Shown here in pieces: positions 8,044 to 18,258 of a stretch of DNA of 64,000 bases. Position numbers and translations under genes: made by a program. Positions within the stretch are counted from its first letter, which is position 1; each line of letters begins with the position of its first letter. The stretch comes from Asticcacaulis aquaticus (GTDB taxonomy: Bacteria > Pseudomonadota > Alphaproteobacteria > Caulobacterales > Caulobacteraceae). The notes beneath the pieces were generated by a model. The model was not told where the DNA came from. It ran no database searches and worked only from the letters and a program-made list of their open reading frames with translations. Where the stretch lies: the NCBI RefSeq assembly GCF_028550415.1, contig NZ_JAQQKX010000001.1, forward strand, positions 62,001 to 126,000. The letters are read 5' to 3'.

Positions 8044-11000
8044 GTGAATAGGTTAATTGATAAGATAAGACAACACTGGCGGCTCAGTCTGACGGGACTG
8101 ATCCTGTTGATGGTTGCCTGCTTTTTTATCAATCTGGCACAGGCCCCGATCCGCATAGACGGGTTGAAATTCCTCATTCTTCAGCGCCTGGAGCGCACGG
8201 TGCCGGGCGCGAAGGCCAGTCTGGGACATCTCGACCTCGTCTGGTTTCACGATACCAACGCCCTGGGCCTGCGTTTCGAGGAGATGCGGCTGCAGGACGG
8301 GCAGGGGCGGGTCATCGCCTCGGCGGGCGAAATGGAGGCGGCGCTGGCCATCGACAGTCTGCTGGGGCTGCATCTGGCGCCGGCGCGTCTGACGGCGGCG
8401 GATTTCTTCGTCGCTTTGTCGGTATCGGCCAACGGGCGGTATGAGCTGGGCTACGACGCCAAGGGCGATCCGACGGCCTTTGCCATCGACAAGGCGTTCC
8501 GCGACCTGACCGGACCGGAAAAGCTGGGCCGTCCGATCAGCTTCACCCGGCAGTTTTCGCTGAAAGACGGCACGATTGCCTTTCGTCAGGTCGGCACCGA
8601 TCTGAAATGGCGCGCGCAGGTGGCCCATATCGATTTTTCCAAGCGTAAGACCCGGATCAAGACCGATATCGGCGTGGCCATCGTCAGTGAGGGGCAGACT
8701 TCTTACCTGACCGCGCATGCCGACGCCGAAACCGATCTCAAGACCGCGTCGCTCAACGCCCAGATCCGCGACCTGATTCCATCGAAAGTGTTCCCGTCGG
8801 TCGGGGCGACGCGCGCTCTGTCGCATTTTCGCGCTGCCGTGAACGGTCGCGGCAGCCTGAGCTATTCGGCTAAGAACGGCCTTGAAAACGCCTTTGCCGA
8901 TATTGCCGCCGGTCAGGGCAGCTACGCCTTCGGCAAGGCCGAGCAGGGCTTCGATGCCCTGAGCCTCAAGGCCGACTATGCGCCGAAGATCAAGACGATG
9001 CAGTTCAAGAGCTTCCGTCTCAAGTCGCGGTTCCTCGATACCGATCTTTTCGGCAAGGTCCGCATTACGCCCGAAGACGAGGCAACCGGGCAAAAAATGG
9101 CGGTGGAATTCGATTTCACCGGGCCGCGCGTGACCGGGCAACTGGCGGACGACTTCCCGGCGCAGACCCTGACCGATGTGCATTTCATCGGTGCCTATAC
9201 ACCGGACGATCGCCGGCTGGACATTAAATCCGGCAAGGGCTTGCTGGGCGGATCGTCGCCCCTGACGACGAAGGGCAAGGTCTATACCGACGAAAAGGGT
9301 CAATTGGGCGCCGACCTGACGGCGCAGGTCAAGGGCGTCTTCACCAAGGAACAGGTCTTTGCCTTCTGGCCGGAAAAGATGACGCCGGTGACGCGGAGCG
9401 ACCTCATCCGGCGCATCAAGGGCGGCGTCTATTCCAACGCCGATTTCGTGCTCAAGGCCCCACCGGGCCACCTCAAATCCGACGCGCTGGAAAACGAAGA
9501 TTTACGCCTGACCTTCGATTTCCGCGATATGGCGCTGAATTTCCACGACAAGCTTCAGGATGCGACGGGTCTGCACGGCAACGGTTTGCTGCTCGGCAGC
9601 CGTTTCGACCTGTTCCTCAAGGGCGGTCAACTGGTCGAGGTGCCGATCACCGGTGGCGGCGTCTCGGTACCGAGTTTCAAGAAGGCCGACAAGACCGACA
9701 CCCATATCTGGCTGACGGCCTTGTCCGGTGCGGCGCAACTGATCGAAGCCATCGACCCGCTCACGGGGGGCAATCTCGGTAAGGAGGGCCTGACGCGCGA
9801 ACGGTTGTCGGGGGAGGCCGAAACGCGGCTCGATATCAAATTTGCGACCTTTGCCCCCCTGACGCTGAAAAATCTCGACCTGCGCTTTACCGGCAGGATA
9901 CGCAATGCCGGGCTGAAACAGGCGGCGCTGGGCTGGAATATTACCGAGGGCGACCTGACCGTGACCGGCGACTATCTGGCCGACCATCTGGAGGTGCGCG
10001 GCCCGGCAAAGCTTGGGCCCTATGCCGGGGAGATCGGCTATACGACCCAATTCGAGCCGAAAATGCAGTATGTCGATTTTACCGGCAGCTTCAATGCGCG
10101 GCAGTTCGGCGGTTCGCCGACGAAACGCGTGGCGCTCAAAGGCAAGATGGAAATTTTCAACAATGTCGGCAAGGGCGAGATCGAGTCGGATATCTTCAAC
10201 GGCACAGTTAACTGGGACGGCACCGAGGAGCGACCGACCCATGTGACCCTCACCGGCAATACCCTGAGTGCGGGGATGAAGGGGCAGGGCCTGCCGATCT
10301 TTGCGCGCTTCAAGCCGGAAATCCCGACTGTGATCCGGCTGATCCGGGCAGGGGATATCTGGACCGGCGATCTGGAGGCCGAGGGATTTTCCGGCGATCT
10401 CGGCTATATCGACAGCGATCACCCGCGCCTGGTCTATAAGGCGACGATCACGCCCGAACGGGCGCAGTTGCTGGGTATGGGGGCCTTGCCCTATTTCAAT
10501 CAGGCTAGAAAACTGAGCGTCGATATCGGGCTGGATGCACAGTCGCGTGAGGCCCGTATCCGGCTGGATGACATCGATTCCGTACTCGACTGGACCGACG
10601 AGGGCGACAAGCCGCCGCTGCGGACCCTGACGACCAGCCTGACGCCGGAGCAGATGTACGCCATGGGCCTGCCGCGCGGCTGGTTCACACCGACTCAGAC
10701 CATTCCCGTATCGGCCAAGTGGGAGCAGGATGCGCAGGGCATCAAGGGCGAGGTCTTGCTGGGAACGCAGCCGGTGGCGTTCGACCTGCCCGATACCGAA
10801 GGCGTCGATTTTACCTCAGGATCGCCGTGGATGAAGATCTATGGCGACCTCGATGAGCCGTTTCTGAAGCGGTTAGGCTATCTCAACCACAGTCTGGACC
10901 TGAAAGGGCAGATCGGCTTCACCCTAAGCCTGTTCCAGACCGAAAACCGCGCCCCCGATGCCATCGCGCCGGGCGAGATTTCAGCCGCCGTGCTGAACCT

Positions 11001-12225
11001 CGATGCGACGCAGACCCAGCTTCAACTGGCGCGCAGCGAGTGGGTCAAGCCGGTGGGCGAAGCGGCCACGCTGGCGCTCAGTTTCGATGACCGCGGCGAG
11101 GCCGGCGGGATGAATATATCCCGTATCCATGGCGAAGGTGCCCGGATCGCCGTCGAAGGCCGCGCTTCGATGCTGAAAGACGGGACGTTCGACTATGCGG
11201 ATTTCTCACGCATCTATCTTAAGGACTTCGCCAACCTGTCGCTGAAATTCTACGAACTGGATCATCCGTCGACGCGGATCGTCTCGGTCAAGGGCAAGCA
11301 ACTGGATATCCGTCCGTGGTTCAATCCGCCAAAGCCGAAGACCGTGACCGTCAATCGCGGTGTCGTGCCGGTCGACGGGCCGGAACCCCCTGTGGCCTAT
11401 CGCGAACCGCAAGGCCTGCCGCAGCGGCCTCTGCGCGTCCTGATCGATGTCGCGGCGTTGCGGGCCTCGGACACCGGCGTATTTAGCGATGTCGAACTGA
11501 ACGTCGAATGGGACGGCCGCAATCGCATCAAGGGCGAGGGCTCGGCCCTGACCGGCGAAGGCTCGCTGGTGACGCTCGATTTCGACCCCGAAGACGACCA
11601 TACGGAGTTCACCTTCGAGGCCGACAATATGGGCGATCTGGTCCGCACGGCCATCGGCGACAAGCGCCTGACGGGTGGGACAGCGGTCGTCGAAGGCAAA
11701 TACCGCGACGGTCAGGTCGATGCGACGCTCAAGGGCGAAAACATCCGCGTCAGCCAGATTCCGGCCCTCGGTCAGGTTCTGACTCTGGCGTCGCTGCAAG
11801 GTCTTTCCGACACCCTGTCGGGGGCCGGGATCACCTTCAAGGACTATGAGTTCCCCATTCGTTACCGCAATAAATATCTCTTCGTCCGCAACGGCTGGGC
11901 CAAGGGCGAGGCCCTGCGGATCAATGTCTGGGGTTCGTCGGATTTCGAACGACAATCGCTCGATTATCAGGGCACGATCATCCCCGCCTACGGCGTCAAT
12001 GCGGCCTTTGCCGGGGTGCCGCTGGTTGGTGATGTGATCACGTCGAAATCGGGCGAAGGCGTGCTGGGGCTGAAATACAAGCTGAAGGGCCGCTTTGAGA
12101 CGCCACAGGCTCAGATCGACCCGCTGTCTCTGGTCCTGCCGGGCTTCCTGCGGCGGCTGCTGGACGAGGATCGTGTCGATCCGCTGCCAGCGATTGAGTT
12201 GAGCGAAAAGAAGAAGAAAGATTAG
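8044..12225 (+). CDS. Giant AsmA-like/DUF3971 envelope protein
   Basis: A 1,393-residue protein with an N-terminal membrane anchor (about residues 13-32). A very long beta-rich periplasmic region follows. The C-terminal AsmA-like domain includes segments such as ALGQVLTLASLQGLSDTLSG and ends in LVLPGFLRRLLDED. The size and layout match the YhdP/AsmA-like group of bridge-type proteins implicated in lipid movement between the two membranes (family knowledge; specific role inferred). The start is GTG at 8044 and the SD is weak. It is a single-gene unit, ended by hairpins at 12225-12301. TamB is a less likely alternative because no partner TamA gene is nearby. Confidence 0.75.
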   Translation: MNRLIDKIRQHWRLSLTGLILLMVACFFINLAQAPIRIDGLKFLILQRLERTVPGAKASLGHLDLVWFHDTNALGLRFEEMRLQDGQGRVIASAGEMEAALAIDSLLGLHLAPARLTAADFFVALSVSANGRYELGYDAKGDPTAFAIDKAFRDLTGPEKLGRPISFTRQFSLKDGTIAFRQVGTDLKWRAQVAHIDFSKRKTRIKTDIGVAIVSEGQTSYLTAHADAETDLKTASLNAQIRDLIPSKVFPSVGATRALSHFRAAVNGRGSLSYSAKNGLENAFADIAAGQGSYAFGKAEQGFDALSLKADYAPKIKTMQFKSFRLKSRFLDTDLFGKVRITPEDEATGQKMAVEFDFTGPRVTGQLADDFPAQTLTDVHFIGAYTPDDRRLDIKSGKGLLGGSSPLTTKGKVYTDEKGQLGADLTAQVKGVFTKEQVFAFWPEKMTPVTRSDLIRRIKGGVYSNADFVLKAPPGHLKSDALENEDLRLTFDFRDMALNFHDKLQDATGLHGNGLLLGSRFDLFLKGGQLVEVPITGGGVSVPSFKKADKTDTHIWLTALSGAAQLIEAIDPLTGGNLGKEGLTRERLSGEAETRLDIKFATFAPLTLKNLDLRFTGRIRNAGLKQAALGWNITEGDLTVTGDYLADHLEVRGPAKLGPYAGEIGYTTQFEPKMQYVDFTGSFNARQFGGSPTKRVALKGKMEIFNNVGKGEIESDIFNGTVNWDGTEERPTHVTLTGNTLSAGMKGQGLPIFARFKPEIPTVIRLIRAGDIWTGDLEAEGFSGDLGYIDSDHPRLVYKATITPERAQLLGMGALPYFNQARKLSVDIGLDAQSREARIRLDDIDSVLDWTDEGDKPPLRTLTTSLTPEQMYAMGLPRGWFTPTQTIPVSAKWEQDAQGIKGEVLLGTQPVAFDLPDTEGVDFTSGSPWMKIYGDLDEPFLKRLGYLNHSLDLKGQIGFTLSLFQTENRAPDAIAPGEISAAVLNLDATQTQLQLARSEWVKPVGEAATLALSFDDRGEAGGMNISRIHGEGARIAVEGRASMLKDGTFDYADFSRIYLKDFANLSLKFYELDHPSTRIVSVKGKQLDIRPWFNPPKPKTVTVNRGVVPVDGPEPPVAYREPQGLPQRPLRVLIDVAALRASDTGVFSDVELNVEWDGRNRIKGEGSALTGEGSLVTLDFDPEDDHTEFTFEADNMGDLVRTAIGDKRLTGGTAVVEGKYRDGQVDATLKGENIRVSQIPALGQVLTLASLQGLSDTLSGAGITFKDYEFPIRYRNKYLFVRNGWAKGEALRINVWGSSDFERQSLDYQGTIIPAYGVNAAFAGVPLVGDVITSKSGEGVLGLKYKLKGRFETPQAQIDPLSLVLPGFLRRLLDEDRVDPLPAIELSEKKKKD

Positions 12226-12265
12226 AAGGGGGCAAGCCCCCTTCACCCATCACTTGGAGCAGAGA

Positions 12266-12301
12266 AAAAGGCCAGTGCTTTATGCACCGGCCTTTAATTT
12301 T
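12266..12301. terminator. Terminator between the AsmA-like gene and tyrS
   Basis: Stem AAAGGCC-GTGC / GCAC-GGCCTTT with a 5-nt loop and one internal mismatch, which becomes a G-U pair on the minus strand. A T-run follows on the minus strand (for tyrS) and a T-rich tail on the plus strand. A GC-rich hairpin without T-run (12225-12244) precedes it. Confidence 0.75.
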
Positions 12302-12341
12302 GCTCCCAGCTATGGGGTTTGGGGCCTGCGGCCCCATGACC

Positions 12342-13595
12342 TTAAACCGGCTTCACCAGAACGATCTTCTTCTTGCCTTGCGACAGCTTGATCACGCCAT
12401 CCGCATTCAGATCGCCCAGCGTCACGTTTTGATTACCGTCGGTGATCGCCGCGTCGTTGACCCGCAGACCCCCGCCTTGCGCCAGACGACGGGCTTCGCC
12501 GTTTGAACTGGTCAGGCCGATCTTCGTCGCCAGAGCCGCCAGCATGATCCCGGCCTCAAGCTCAGCGCGCGCCAACTCGACGGTCGGCAGGTCGGCGGAT
12601 AGAACGCCTTGTTCGAAGGCCTTCTGCGCCGTGTCGCGGGCGGTTGCAGCGGCGGCTTCGCCGTGGACCATGCGCGTGGCGGCATCGGCGAGGATCTTCT
12701 TGGCCTCGTTGATCTCGGCCCCTTGCAGGGCTTCGAGACGCGCGATCTCGTCGAGCGGCAGATCGGTGAACAGGCGCATGAACTTGCCGACATCGGCGTC
12801 TTCGGCGTTGCGCCAGTATTGCCAGTAGTCGTAGGGGCTGAGGGCGTCGGCATTGAGCCACACCGCGCCGCCAACCGTCTTGCCCATCTTGGCGCCCGAA
12901 GCCGTCGTCAAAAGCGGCGTCGTCAGGCCGAACGCCGCCTTCTGGTTCAGGCGGCGGGTCAGTTCGACGCCGTTGACGATATTGCCCCACTGATCCGAAC
13001 CACCCATTTGCAGGACGCAGTTATAGGTATTGTTCAGTTCGCGGAAATCGACGGCCTGCATGAGCATGTAGTTGAACTCAAGGAAGGTCATCGGCTGCTC
13101 ACGCTCAAGGCGCAGCTTCACCGAATCGAAGGTCAGCATGCGGTTGATGGTGAAATGCGTGCCGAAGGTGCGCAGGAATTCGATATAGCCAAAGCTCGAC
13201 AGCCAGTCGTCATTATTGACCATGATAGCATCGGTCGCGCCATCCCCAAAGGTCAGGAAGTTGGTGAAGACCGACTTGATGCCGTCCATGTTCGACTGAA
13301 TCTGGGCGTCGGTGAGCAGCGGGCGCTGGGTGTCCTTGAAGGTCGGGTCGCCGACCTTGGTCGTGCCGCCGCCCATCAGGACGATCGGCTTGTTGCCCGT
13401 TTTTTGCAGCCAATAGAGCATCATGATCTGCACCAGGTGGCCGGCGTGCAGCGACGACGCCGTAGCGTCATAGCCGATATAGCCCGTGATCGGTCCGGCA
13501 GAAGCCAGCGTATCGAGGGCTTCCGCGTCCGTGCACTGGTGGATGAACCCGCGCTGTCGAAGGACGTTGAGGAAATCGGATTTGAAGGTGGTCAT
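12342..13595 (-). CDS. tyrS: Tyrosyl-tRNA synthetase
   Basis: A 417-residue class I aminoacyl-tRNA synthetase. The HIGH signature appears as HAGH in [11 protein letters not shown]. The KMSKS loop appears as KMGKT. The tyrosine pocket includes [11 protein letters not shown], and [11 protein letters not shown] is typical for TyrRS. An S4-like RNA-binding domain forms the C terminus (about residues 350-417). The frame stays open for another 106 codons upstream. ATG 13595 fits the family's N terminus ([12 protein letters not shown]), so the longer form is rejected. It is divergent from anmK. Confidence 0.95.
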   Translation of the reverse strand: MTTFKSDFLNVLRQRGFIHQCTDAEALDTLASAGPITGYIGYDATASSLHAGHLVQIMMLYWLQKTGNKPIVLMGGGTTKVGDPTFKDTQRPLLTDAQIQSNMDGIKSVFTNFLTFGDGATDAIMVNNDDWLSSFGYIEFLRTFGTHFTINRMLTFDSVKLRLEREQPMTFLEFNYMLMQAVDFRELNNTYNCVLQMGGSDQWGNIVNGVELTRRLNQKAAFGLTTPLLTTASGAKMGKTVGGAVWLNADALSPYDYWQYWRNAEDADVGKFMRLFTDLPLDEIARLEALQGAEINEAKKILADAATRMVHGEAAAATARDTAQKAFEQGVLSADLPTVELARAELEAGIMLAALATKIGLTSSNGEARRLAQGGGLRVNDAAITDGNQNVTLGDLNADGVIKLSQGKKKIVLVKPV

Positions 13596-13620
13596 GATCT
13601 CTAACAATCTGTTGGTTTTA

Positions 13621-13636
13621 CGCACCGTTTGGTGCG
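13621..13636. promoter_or_regulatory. Dyad in the tyrS/anmK divergent promoter region
   Basis: Perfect inverted repeat CGCACC-GTTT-GGTGCG in the 87-bp gap between two divergent genes. It could be an operator or a short leader hairpin of tyrS. No regulator can be named. Confidence 0.3.
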
Positions 13637-13682
13637 ACAGTGCCTTTACCACGCACCACTTGCTTTGCCATAGGTATATTGC

Positions 13683-14819
13683 ATGAAAATCATCGGCTTC
13701 ATGACCGGAACGTCTCTGGACGGCATCGATATGGCGGTGCTGGACACGGACGGCGAGGCGCAACTGAGCTTCGGTGCCTATGCCGAAAAGCCGATGCGGG
13801 TCGAGGTGCGTGCCGTGCTGGAAGCCGCAACCAAAGCGGCCTTGCAATGGCCGCGCGGCGAGACCGAGCCTGAGATTTTTACCGAGGCGCGCCGGGTGAT
13901 TGCCGATTTCCATCTTTCGGCGCTGGATGAATTCGTGCGCGAAAACGATCTGAATCTACAGGATTTCGATGCGTTGGGCGTGCATGGGCAAACCGTCCTG
14001 CACGAACGCCCCAAGGCGGGCATCAAGGGCCGCACGGTGCAACTGTTCGACGGGCAATATTTCGCCGACCGGACCGGCATGCCGGTCGTCTGCGACTTCC
14101 GTCAGGCCGATATCGAGGCGGGCGGTGAGGCGGCGCCGCTGGCCCCGGTCTATCATCGCGCGCTGGCGCTGGCATCAGGGATGGATCTGCCGGTCGTGGT
14201 CGTCAATCTGGGCGGCGTGGCCAATATCACCGTCGTGCGTGAGGACGGCCTGACGGCACTTGATACCGGCCCGGCCAGCGGTCTGATGGATCAGTGGATA
14301 CGCCAGCATACCGGGGCCTTGTTCGACGAAAACGGCGCGGTGGCGGCGAAGGGGGGGCCGGATATGGACGTGGTGACGCAGTACCTGTCGCATCCCTATT
14401 TTCAGGCCAACGCACCGAAGTCGCTCGATCGTTACGACTTCACGCTGGAGCCGGTTGCCTCTCTCGGTCTTGAGGACGGCATGGCGACTCTGATGGCGTT
14501 CACGGTCGAGAGCCTGCGCCATGAGATCGAGCGCGCCGGGATCAAACCGAACGCCATCGTGCTGTGTGGGGGCGGGCGCAATAATCTGCATATGGTCAGT
14601 CGCTTACGGGCACGACTTGCCGATCTGGCCGAAGTGAAAATCGCCGAGGACATGGGCTGGCGCGGTGGCGCGATCGAAGCCGAGGCCTTTGCCTACATGG
14701 CGGCGCGGTCGCTGCGCGGCTTGCCGATTTCATTCCCCGGCACGACGGGCGTCAAAGCGCCGCTGACCGGGGGTGTCGTTCATCAGCCACGCAGGGCATC
14801 GCAAGAGTCAGCGGCATGA
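13683..14819 (+). CDS. anmK: Anhydro-N-acetylmuramic acid kinase
   Basis: A 378-residue ASKHA-fold kinase that opens and phosphorylates 1,6-anhydro-MurNAc to MurNAc-6-P during peptidoglycan recycling. The ATP-binding segment is GTSLDGID near residue 9. Further family motifs are [28 protein letters not shown] [32 protein letters not shown] and CGGGRNN. Length is typical. The stop overlaps the start of the following lipoprotein gene by 4 bp (ATGA), so the two are cotranscribed. Confidence 0.94.
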   Translation: MKIIGFMTGTSLDGIDMAVLDTDGEAQLSFGAYAEKPMRVEVRAVLEAATKAALQWPRGETEPEIFTEARRVIADFHLSALDEFVRENDLNLQDFDALGVHGQTVLHERPKAGIKGRTVQLFDGQYFADRTGMPVVCDFRQADIEAGGEAAPLAPVYHRALALASGMDLPVVVVNLGGVANITVVREDGLTALDTGPASGLMDQWIRQHTGALFDENGAVAAKGGPDMDVVTQYLSHPYFQANAPKSLDRYDFTLEPVASLGLEDGMATLMAFTVESLRHEIERAGIKPNAIVLCGGGRNNLHMVSRLRARLADLAEVKIAEDMGWRGGAIEAEAFAYMAARSLRGLPISFPGTTGVKAPLTGGVVHQPRRASQESAA

Positions 14820-15244
14820 AACCGGTAGTGCTGACTCTTATGCTGGTGGGGCTGGGTGCCTGTTCGGCATCCGAACAGGCTACGGATGCACAGAATTCGG
14901 CTTCATCCTTCGTTTCTGAAACGGCGACCTCATCTACGGATGAAGTGGTGCATGTTTCGATACCTGAGGCGTTTCAAGGTCGGTGGGACGCCAAGGCGGC
15001 AAAATGCCGCTCCGGCGACAGCGACATGGCGCTATCCATATTGGCCACGCAGATGGATTTTTGGGAAAGCCGCGCAACGGTCAGCCATGTTAAAATAGTC
15101 GGCCCTTCTGAGGTGTCTGTGGACGCCGATTTCCAGGGCGAAGGCGAGGCATGGAGGCGTAGTTTGCGCCTTAAATTGAGCGCGGATGGCCAATATCTTA
15201 CTATAGACGGTGACGAAGGCGGTGCGCGGAAACGCTGCCTGTGA
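14816..15244 (+). CDS. Small putative lipoprotein of unknown function
   Basis: A 142-residue protein with a lipoprotein signal: charged Lys, hydrophobic core LTLMLVGLG, and lipobox LGAC with Cys16 as the predicted lipidation site. A Ser/Thr-rich linker follows. A compact domain then begins at about IPEAFQGRWD and contains two more cysteines (Cys near 64 and near the end), which could form a disulfide. I do not recognise the family. The 4-bp overlap with anmK suggests cotranslation and an envelope role. Confidence 0.75.
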   Translation: MKPVVLTLMLVGLGACSASEQATDAQNSASSFVSETATSSTDEVVHVSIPEAFQGRWDAKAAKCRSGDSDMALSILATQMDFWESRATVSHVKIVGPSEVSVDADFQGEGEAWRRSLRLKLSADGQYLTIDGDEGGARKRCL

Positions 15245-15259
15245 CTTAAGTCCTCTGGC

Positions 15260-15793
15260 TCAGTCCTCCGGCGTCGCGCCTGACGGTTTGCTCGCCACAT
15301 CGCCGCGTTCGATGCGGATTAGTTCCAGCACGCTGACGATCTGCCTGGACCGCCAATGACTGAGGAAGTAACCCGCCGGGGCCGCCGTCAGGATGCAGAC
15401 CCACTGGATAATGGTTGTGGTGTGTTCGCGGAAGTAGGATGACAGGGTATCCCCGGCGATTTCTGCCAGCACCGCGATAATCGATAGAGGGATGGTCAGA
15501 TAGCCGATGATCACGGCCTTCAGGATCTGCTCCTGACGCTTTTCATTGAGCGCGGCCATGTCGGCGACCGCGGCAAAGGTCGCGCTATCGACACCCGAAA
15601 GCAATTCGAACGCCTTGCGCGTCGAGCCATTGCGCCGAAGACCGCTCAGGAAATCGACACCCATCATGGTCCACGCCCCCGGCGTCACGAACGCCGAGGG
15701 GATAAGGCTCCAGCCGGGAAACAGCGGCGTCAGCCGCTGCCACAAGGCCCAGACGGGCGTTTCGAAAACAGGGTCCTTGGGTTTGGCGGGCAT
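15260..15793 (-). CDS. Conserved-looking two-span membrane protein of unknown function
   Basis: A 177-residue protein. The N-terminal half is soluble and contains an FPGWSLIPSAFVTPGAW segment. Two membrane spans follow at about residues 90-112 and 125-145, then a charged C terminus. No family recognised. It lies 13 bp downstream of the alpha/beta hydrolase gene on the same strand, so the two probably form an operon. Confidence 0.65.
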   Translation of the reverse strand: MPAKPKDPVFETPVWALWQRLTPLFPGWSLIPSAFVTPGAWTMMGVDFLSGLRRNGSTRKAFELLSGVDSATFAAVADMAALNEKRQEQILKAVIIGYLTIPLSIIAVLAEIAGDTLSSYFREHTTTIIQWVCILTAAPAGYFLSHWRSRQIVSVLELIRIERGDVASKPSGATPED

Positions 15794-15806
15794 GGAAAGC
15801 GCGGAA

Positions 15807-16457
15807 CTATTCCAGTTCGCCGGCCAGACGGCGATCGAGATAGCCGCCGACGCGCTGCTCGACTTCGCTCAGTTGATCGGTCCAGAAGTGACCGGCACCT
15901 TCGACGACTTCGTGGGCGATGGTGATACCCTTTTGTGTGCGCAGCTTGGCGACGACGCGCTCGACTTCCGACGGCGGCACGACCGGATCGGCCGCGCCGT
16001 TGAGGAACATGCCGGACGCCGGGCAAGGGGCCAGGAAGCTGAAATCATAGGCGTTGGCGGGCGGCGACACCGAGACGAAGCCATCGGTTTCCGGACGACG
16101 CATCAGAAGCTGCATGCCGATATAGGCGCCGAAATTGTAGCCTGCGACCCAGAATTGCGACGCGGTCGGGTTTTTGGCCTGAAGCCAGTCGAGCGCCGTA
16201 GCGGCGTCGGCCAGCTCACCAATGCCCGAATCGAATTCGCCCTGCGACTTGCCCACGCCACGGAAATTGAAACGCAGGACCGAAAAGCCGCGCGTCATGA
16301 ACAGGTGGAACAGTTGCACCGTCACCGGATTGTTCATGTGGCCGCCCGCCTTGGGGTGCGGATGCAGGATCAGGGCGATGGGAGCGTTTTCCGTTTTGCC
16401 GGCGGTATATCGGGCCTCAATTCGTCCGGCGGCGCCGGCGAGGATAACTTCAGGCAT
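15807..16457 (-). CDS. Alpha/beta hydrolase-fold protein with altered nucleophile elbow
   Basis: A 216-residue compact alpha/beta hydrolase (COG2945-like). Recognisable parts are HPHPKAGGHMNNPV (oxyanion region), RFNFRGVGKSQG, GYNFGAYIG at the nucleophile elbow, GAADPVVPP (acid) and GAGHFW (His). The nucleophile position in G-x-S-x-G is Asn108, read as AAT, while Asp and His remain. Classical serine hydrolysis is therefore doubtful unless another residue substitutes. The ATG at 16457 has AAGGG seven bases upstream and is preferred to an in-frame ATG 45 bp earlier. Divergent from iscR. Confidence 0.8.
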   Translation of the reverse strand: MPEVILAGAAGRIEARYTAGKTENAPIALILHPHPKAGGHMNNPVTVQLFHLFMTRGFSVLRFNFRGVGKSQGEFDSGIGELADAATALDWLQAKNPTASQFWVAGYNFGAYIGMQLLMRRPETDGFVSVSPPANAYDFSFLAPCPASGMFLNGAADPVVPPSEVERVVAKLRTQKGITIAHEVVEGAGHFWTDQLSEVEQRVGGYLDRRLAGELE

Positions 16458-16507
16458 ATAGAACCCTTGCTCAGTAACAAAAAGTGTCATGGTGCGGGGC
16501 ATAATTC

Positions 16508-16536
16508 TTGACTATATTAGTCGGAATTACTAAGTC
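16508..16536 (+). promoter_or_regulatory. suf operon promoter with IscR-type dyad
   Basis: TTGACT (-35-like, 16508-16513) overlaps a perfect dyad GACTA-TAT-TAGTC (16510-16522), followed by TCGGAATTACTAAG. It lies about 90-115 bp before iscR. The arrangement resembles Rrf2/IscR-controlled promoters of alphaproteobacterial suf operons (family knowledge). Autoregulation by the iscR product is inferred. Confidence 0.6.
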
Positions 16537-16621
16537 CGCTGCAAACGGGCTTTCCGCTGTAAGGCAAGCCGTTTAGCACACTCTTTTCGCTTTGCGCAGG
16601 TTTTTCGTCAGAGACGCCGTC

Positions 16622-17143
16622 ATGAGATTATCGACCAAGGGACGCTATGCCGTAATGGCTATGACCGACCTCGCCTTGAATGCGCAGGGTAAGCCTATCT
16701 CCCTGTCCGAAATCTCGGATCGTCAGCAGATTTCCCTGTCGTACCTTGAGCAACTGTTCGCGCGTCTGCGGAAGGCGGGCCTTGTCAAAAGCGCACGCGG
16801 GCCCGGCGGCGGCTATTCGCTGGCGCGCAAGGCCGACGACCTGTTCGTGTCCGAAATCGTGCTGGCCGTCGATGAGCCGATCAAGGCGACGCGTTGCGCC
16901 CTGACGTCGAACAAGCTGGGGGCCAATAAGCGGCAATCCAAGGAAAGCGCGGCGCGTGAAATCGGCTGCATGCCGGGCGGTCAGCGCTGCCTGACGCATA
17001 ATCTGTGGGAAGATCTGGGCTTCGCCATCCACGATTACCTGTCGACCGTGTCGCTGAGCGACGTGATCCATAAGCGCACGCGCAAGCGCGTGACGATTGA
17101 AAACCGTGTGGCGCACGATCCGTTGCGGGAACTGGCCATATGA
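16622..17143 (+). CDS. iscR: Rrf2 family Fe-S-sensing transcription regulator (IscR-like)
   Basis: A 173-residue winged-helix regulator. The N terminus MRLSTKGRYAVMAM is diagnostic. The wing includes ARGPGGGY. The cluster ligands appear as Cys92, Cys116, Cys123 and His126 (GGQRCLTHNLW). The cysteine-bearing loop is longer than in E. coli IscR. It probably binds [2Fe-2S] and represses the suf operon when clusters are sufficient. ATG 16622 is chosen over an in-frame upstream codon because of the family N terminus. The stop overlaps the next gene by 4 bp. Confidence 0.9.
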   Translation: MRLSTKGRYAVMAMTDLALNAQGKPISLSEISDRQQISLSYLEQLFARLRKAGLVKSARGPGGGYSLARKADDLFVSEIVLAVDEPIKATRCALTSNKLGANKRQSKESAAREIGCMPGGQRCLTHNLWEDLGFAIHDYLSTVSLSDVIHKRTRKRVTIENRVAHDPLRELAI

Positions 17144-18258
17144 GTCGTGCCCCCATCTATCTCGATCATGCCGCCACCTCGCCGATCCGGCCCGAGGTGC
17201 GCGACGCCATGATCGCGGCGTGGGATATCGGCGCCAATGCATCTTCGGTCCATGCGCTGGGGCGCAAGGCCAAGCTTTTGTTGGAAGAGGCGCGCGACAC
17301 GGTGCTGGGGCTGGTCAACGGTGTCGGTCCGGCGCGTCTGGTCTTTACCTCCGGCGGCACCGAGGCCAATCAACTGGCTCTGGCGCAGGCGCGCGGATTC
17401 GACCGGATCATCGTCAGTGCCGGTGAGCACGACAGCCTGCACAAGGCGGCAGAATCGTACGGTTTGCCCGTGGCTTATGTGCCATTATTGAGGTCGGGAC
17501 TTATCGATCTGGCGGCACTTGATCAATTGTTGATCGGTCGTCCGTTCGTGGCCGTCATGCTGGTCAATAACGAGACCGGCGTCATCAAGCCCATTCGCTC
17601 TATCGCCGAGAAGGTTCATGCGGCTGGCGGCTGGCTGCACGTTGATGCGGTTCAGGCGGCGGGCAAGATCGATATCGACATCGAAGCGCTGGGGGCCGAC
17701 AGCCTGTCGCTGGCGGCGCACAAGATCGGTGGCCCGCAAGGCGTCGGGGCGCTGGTCTATAGTGCCGACCGCGACCTCAAAGCGGCAGTACCGGGTGGCG
17801 GGCAGGAGTTCGGCCACCGTGCGGGCACCGAAAATATCGCCGGTATCTCCGGTTTTGCCGCCGCTGTACGCGTGATATCCGCGCCCGATACCGAAGCACA
17901 AATCGCGACCGAAGCGGCGTTGAAGGCTTTGGGGGCGACCATCGTCGGCGAGGACGCCCCACGTGCACCGGGTATCACCTGTTTCACGGTGCCTGACTGG
18001 ACCGCGCAGCTTCAGCTTATTCACATGGATATGGCGGGCATTTGTGTCTCGTCGGGATCGGCCTGTTCGTCGGGCAAGGTCAAGTCGAGCCGGGTGCTGG
18101 AGGCCATGGGCCTGAACGATGTGGCCGATAAGGCCTTGCGCGTCTCGTCCGGGTGGAATACGACCCCCGTCGACTGGCAGGAATTTTTGGATATCTGGTC
18201 AAAGGGTTATGAGAAGTTTCTCGCCCGCCAAACCAGCAGAGTAAAGGAAAGCGCCTGA
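17140..18258 (+). CDS. Cysteine desulfurase, NifS/IscS type
   Basis: A 372-residue class V PLP enzyme that takes sulfur from cysteine for Fe-S assembly. The PLP lysine is in [14 protein letters not shown]. The persulfide cysteine loop is [21 protein letters not shown], the long-loop form of group I (NifS/IscS) enzymes. The operon also encodes a group II SufS, so two desulfurases are made from one transcript. It starts inside the iscR stop (ATGA) and ends overlapping sufB by 1 bp (TGATG). The name iscS is often used, but this copy could equally be called NifS-like. Confidence 0.92.
   Translation: MSRAPIYLDHAATSPIRPEVRDAMIAAWDIGANASSVHALGRKAKLLLEEARDTVLGLVNGVGPARLVFTSGGTEANQLALAQARGFDRIIVSAGEHDSLHKAAESYGLPVAYVPLLRSGLIDLAALDQLLIGRPFVAVMLVNNETGVIKPIRSIAEKVHAAGGWLHVDAVQAAGKIDIDIEALGADSLSLAAHKIGGPQGVGALVYSADRDLKAAVPGGGQEFGHRAGTENIAGISGFAAAVRVISAPDTEAQIATEAALKALGATIVGEDAPRAPGITCFTVPDWTAQLQLIHMDMAGICVSSGSACSSGKVKSSRVLEAMGLNDVADKALRVSSGWNTTPVDWQEFLDIWSKGYEKFLARQTSRVKESA

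Noticed and set aside
13596-13913. N-terminal extension of tyrS to 523 residues
   Set aside because: The extension overlaps anmK on the other strand, has no family similarity, and the normal TyrRS N terminus begins at 13595.
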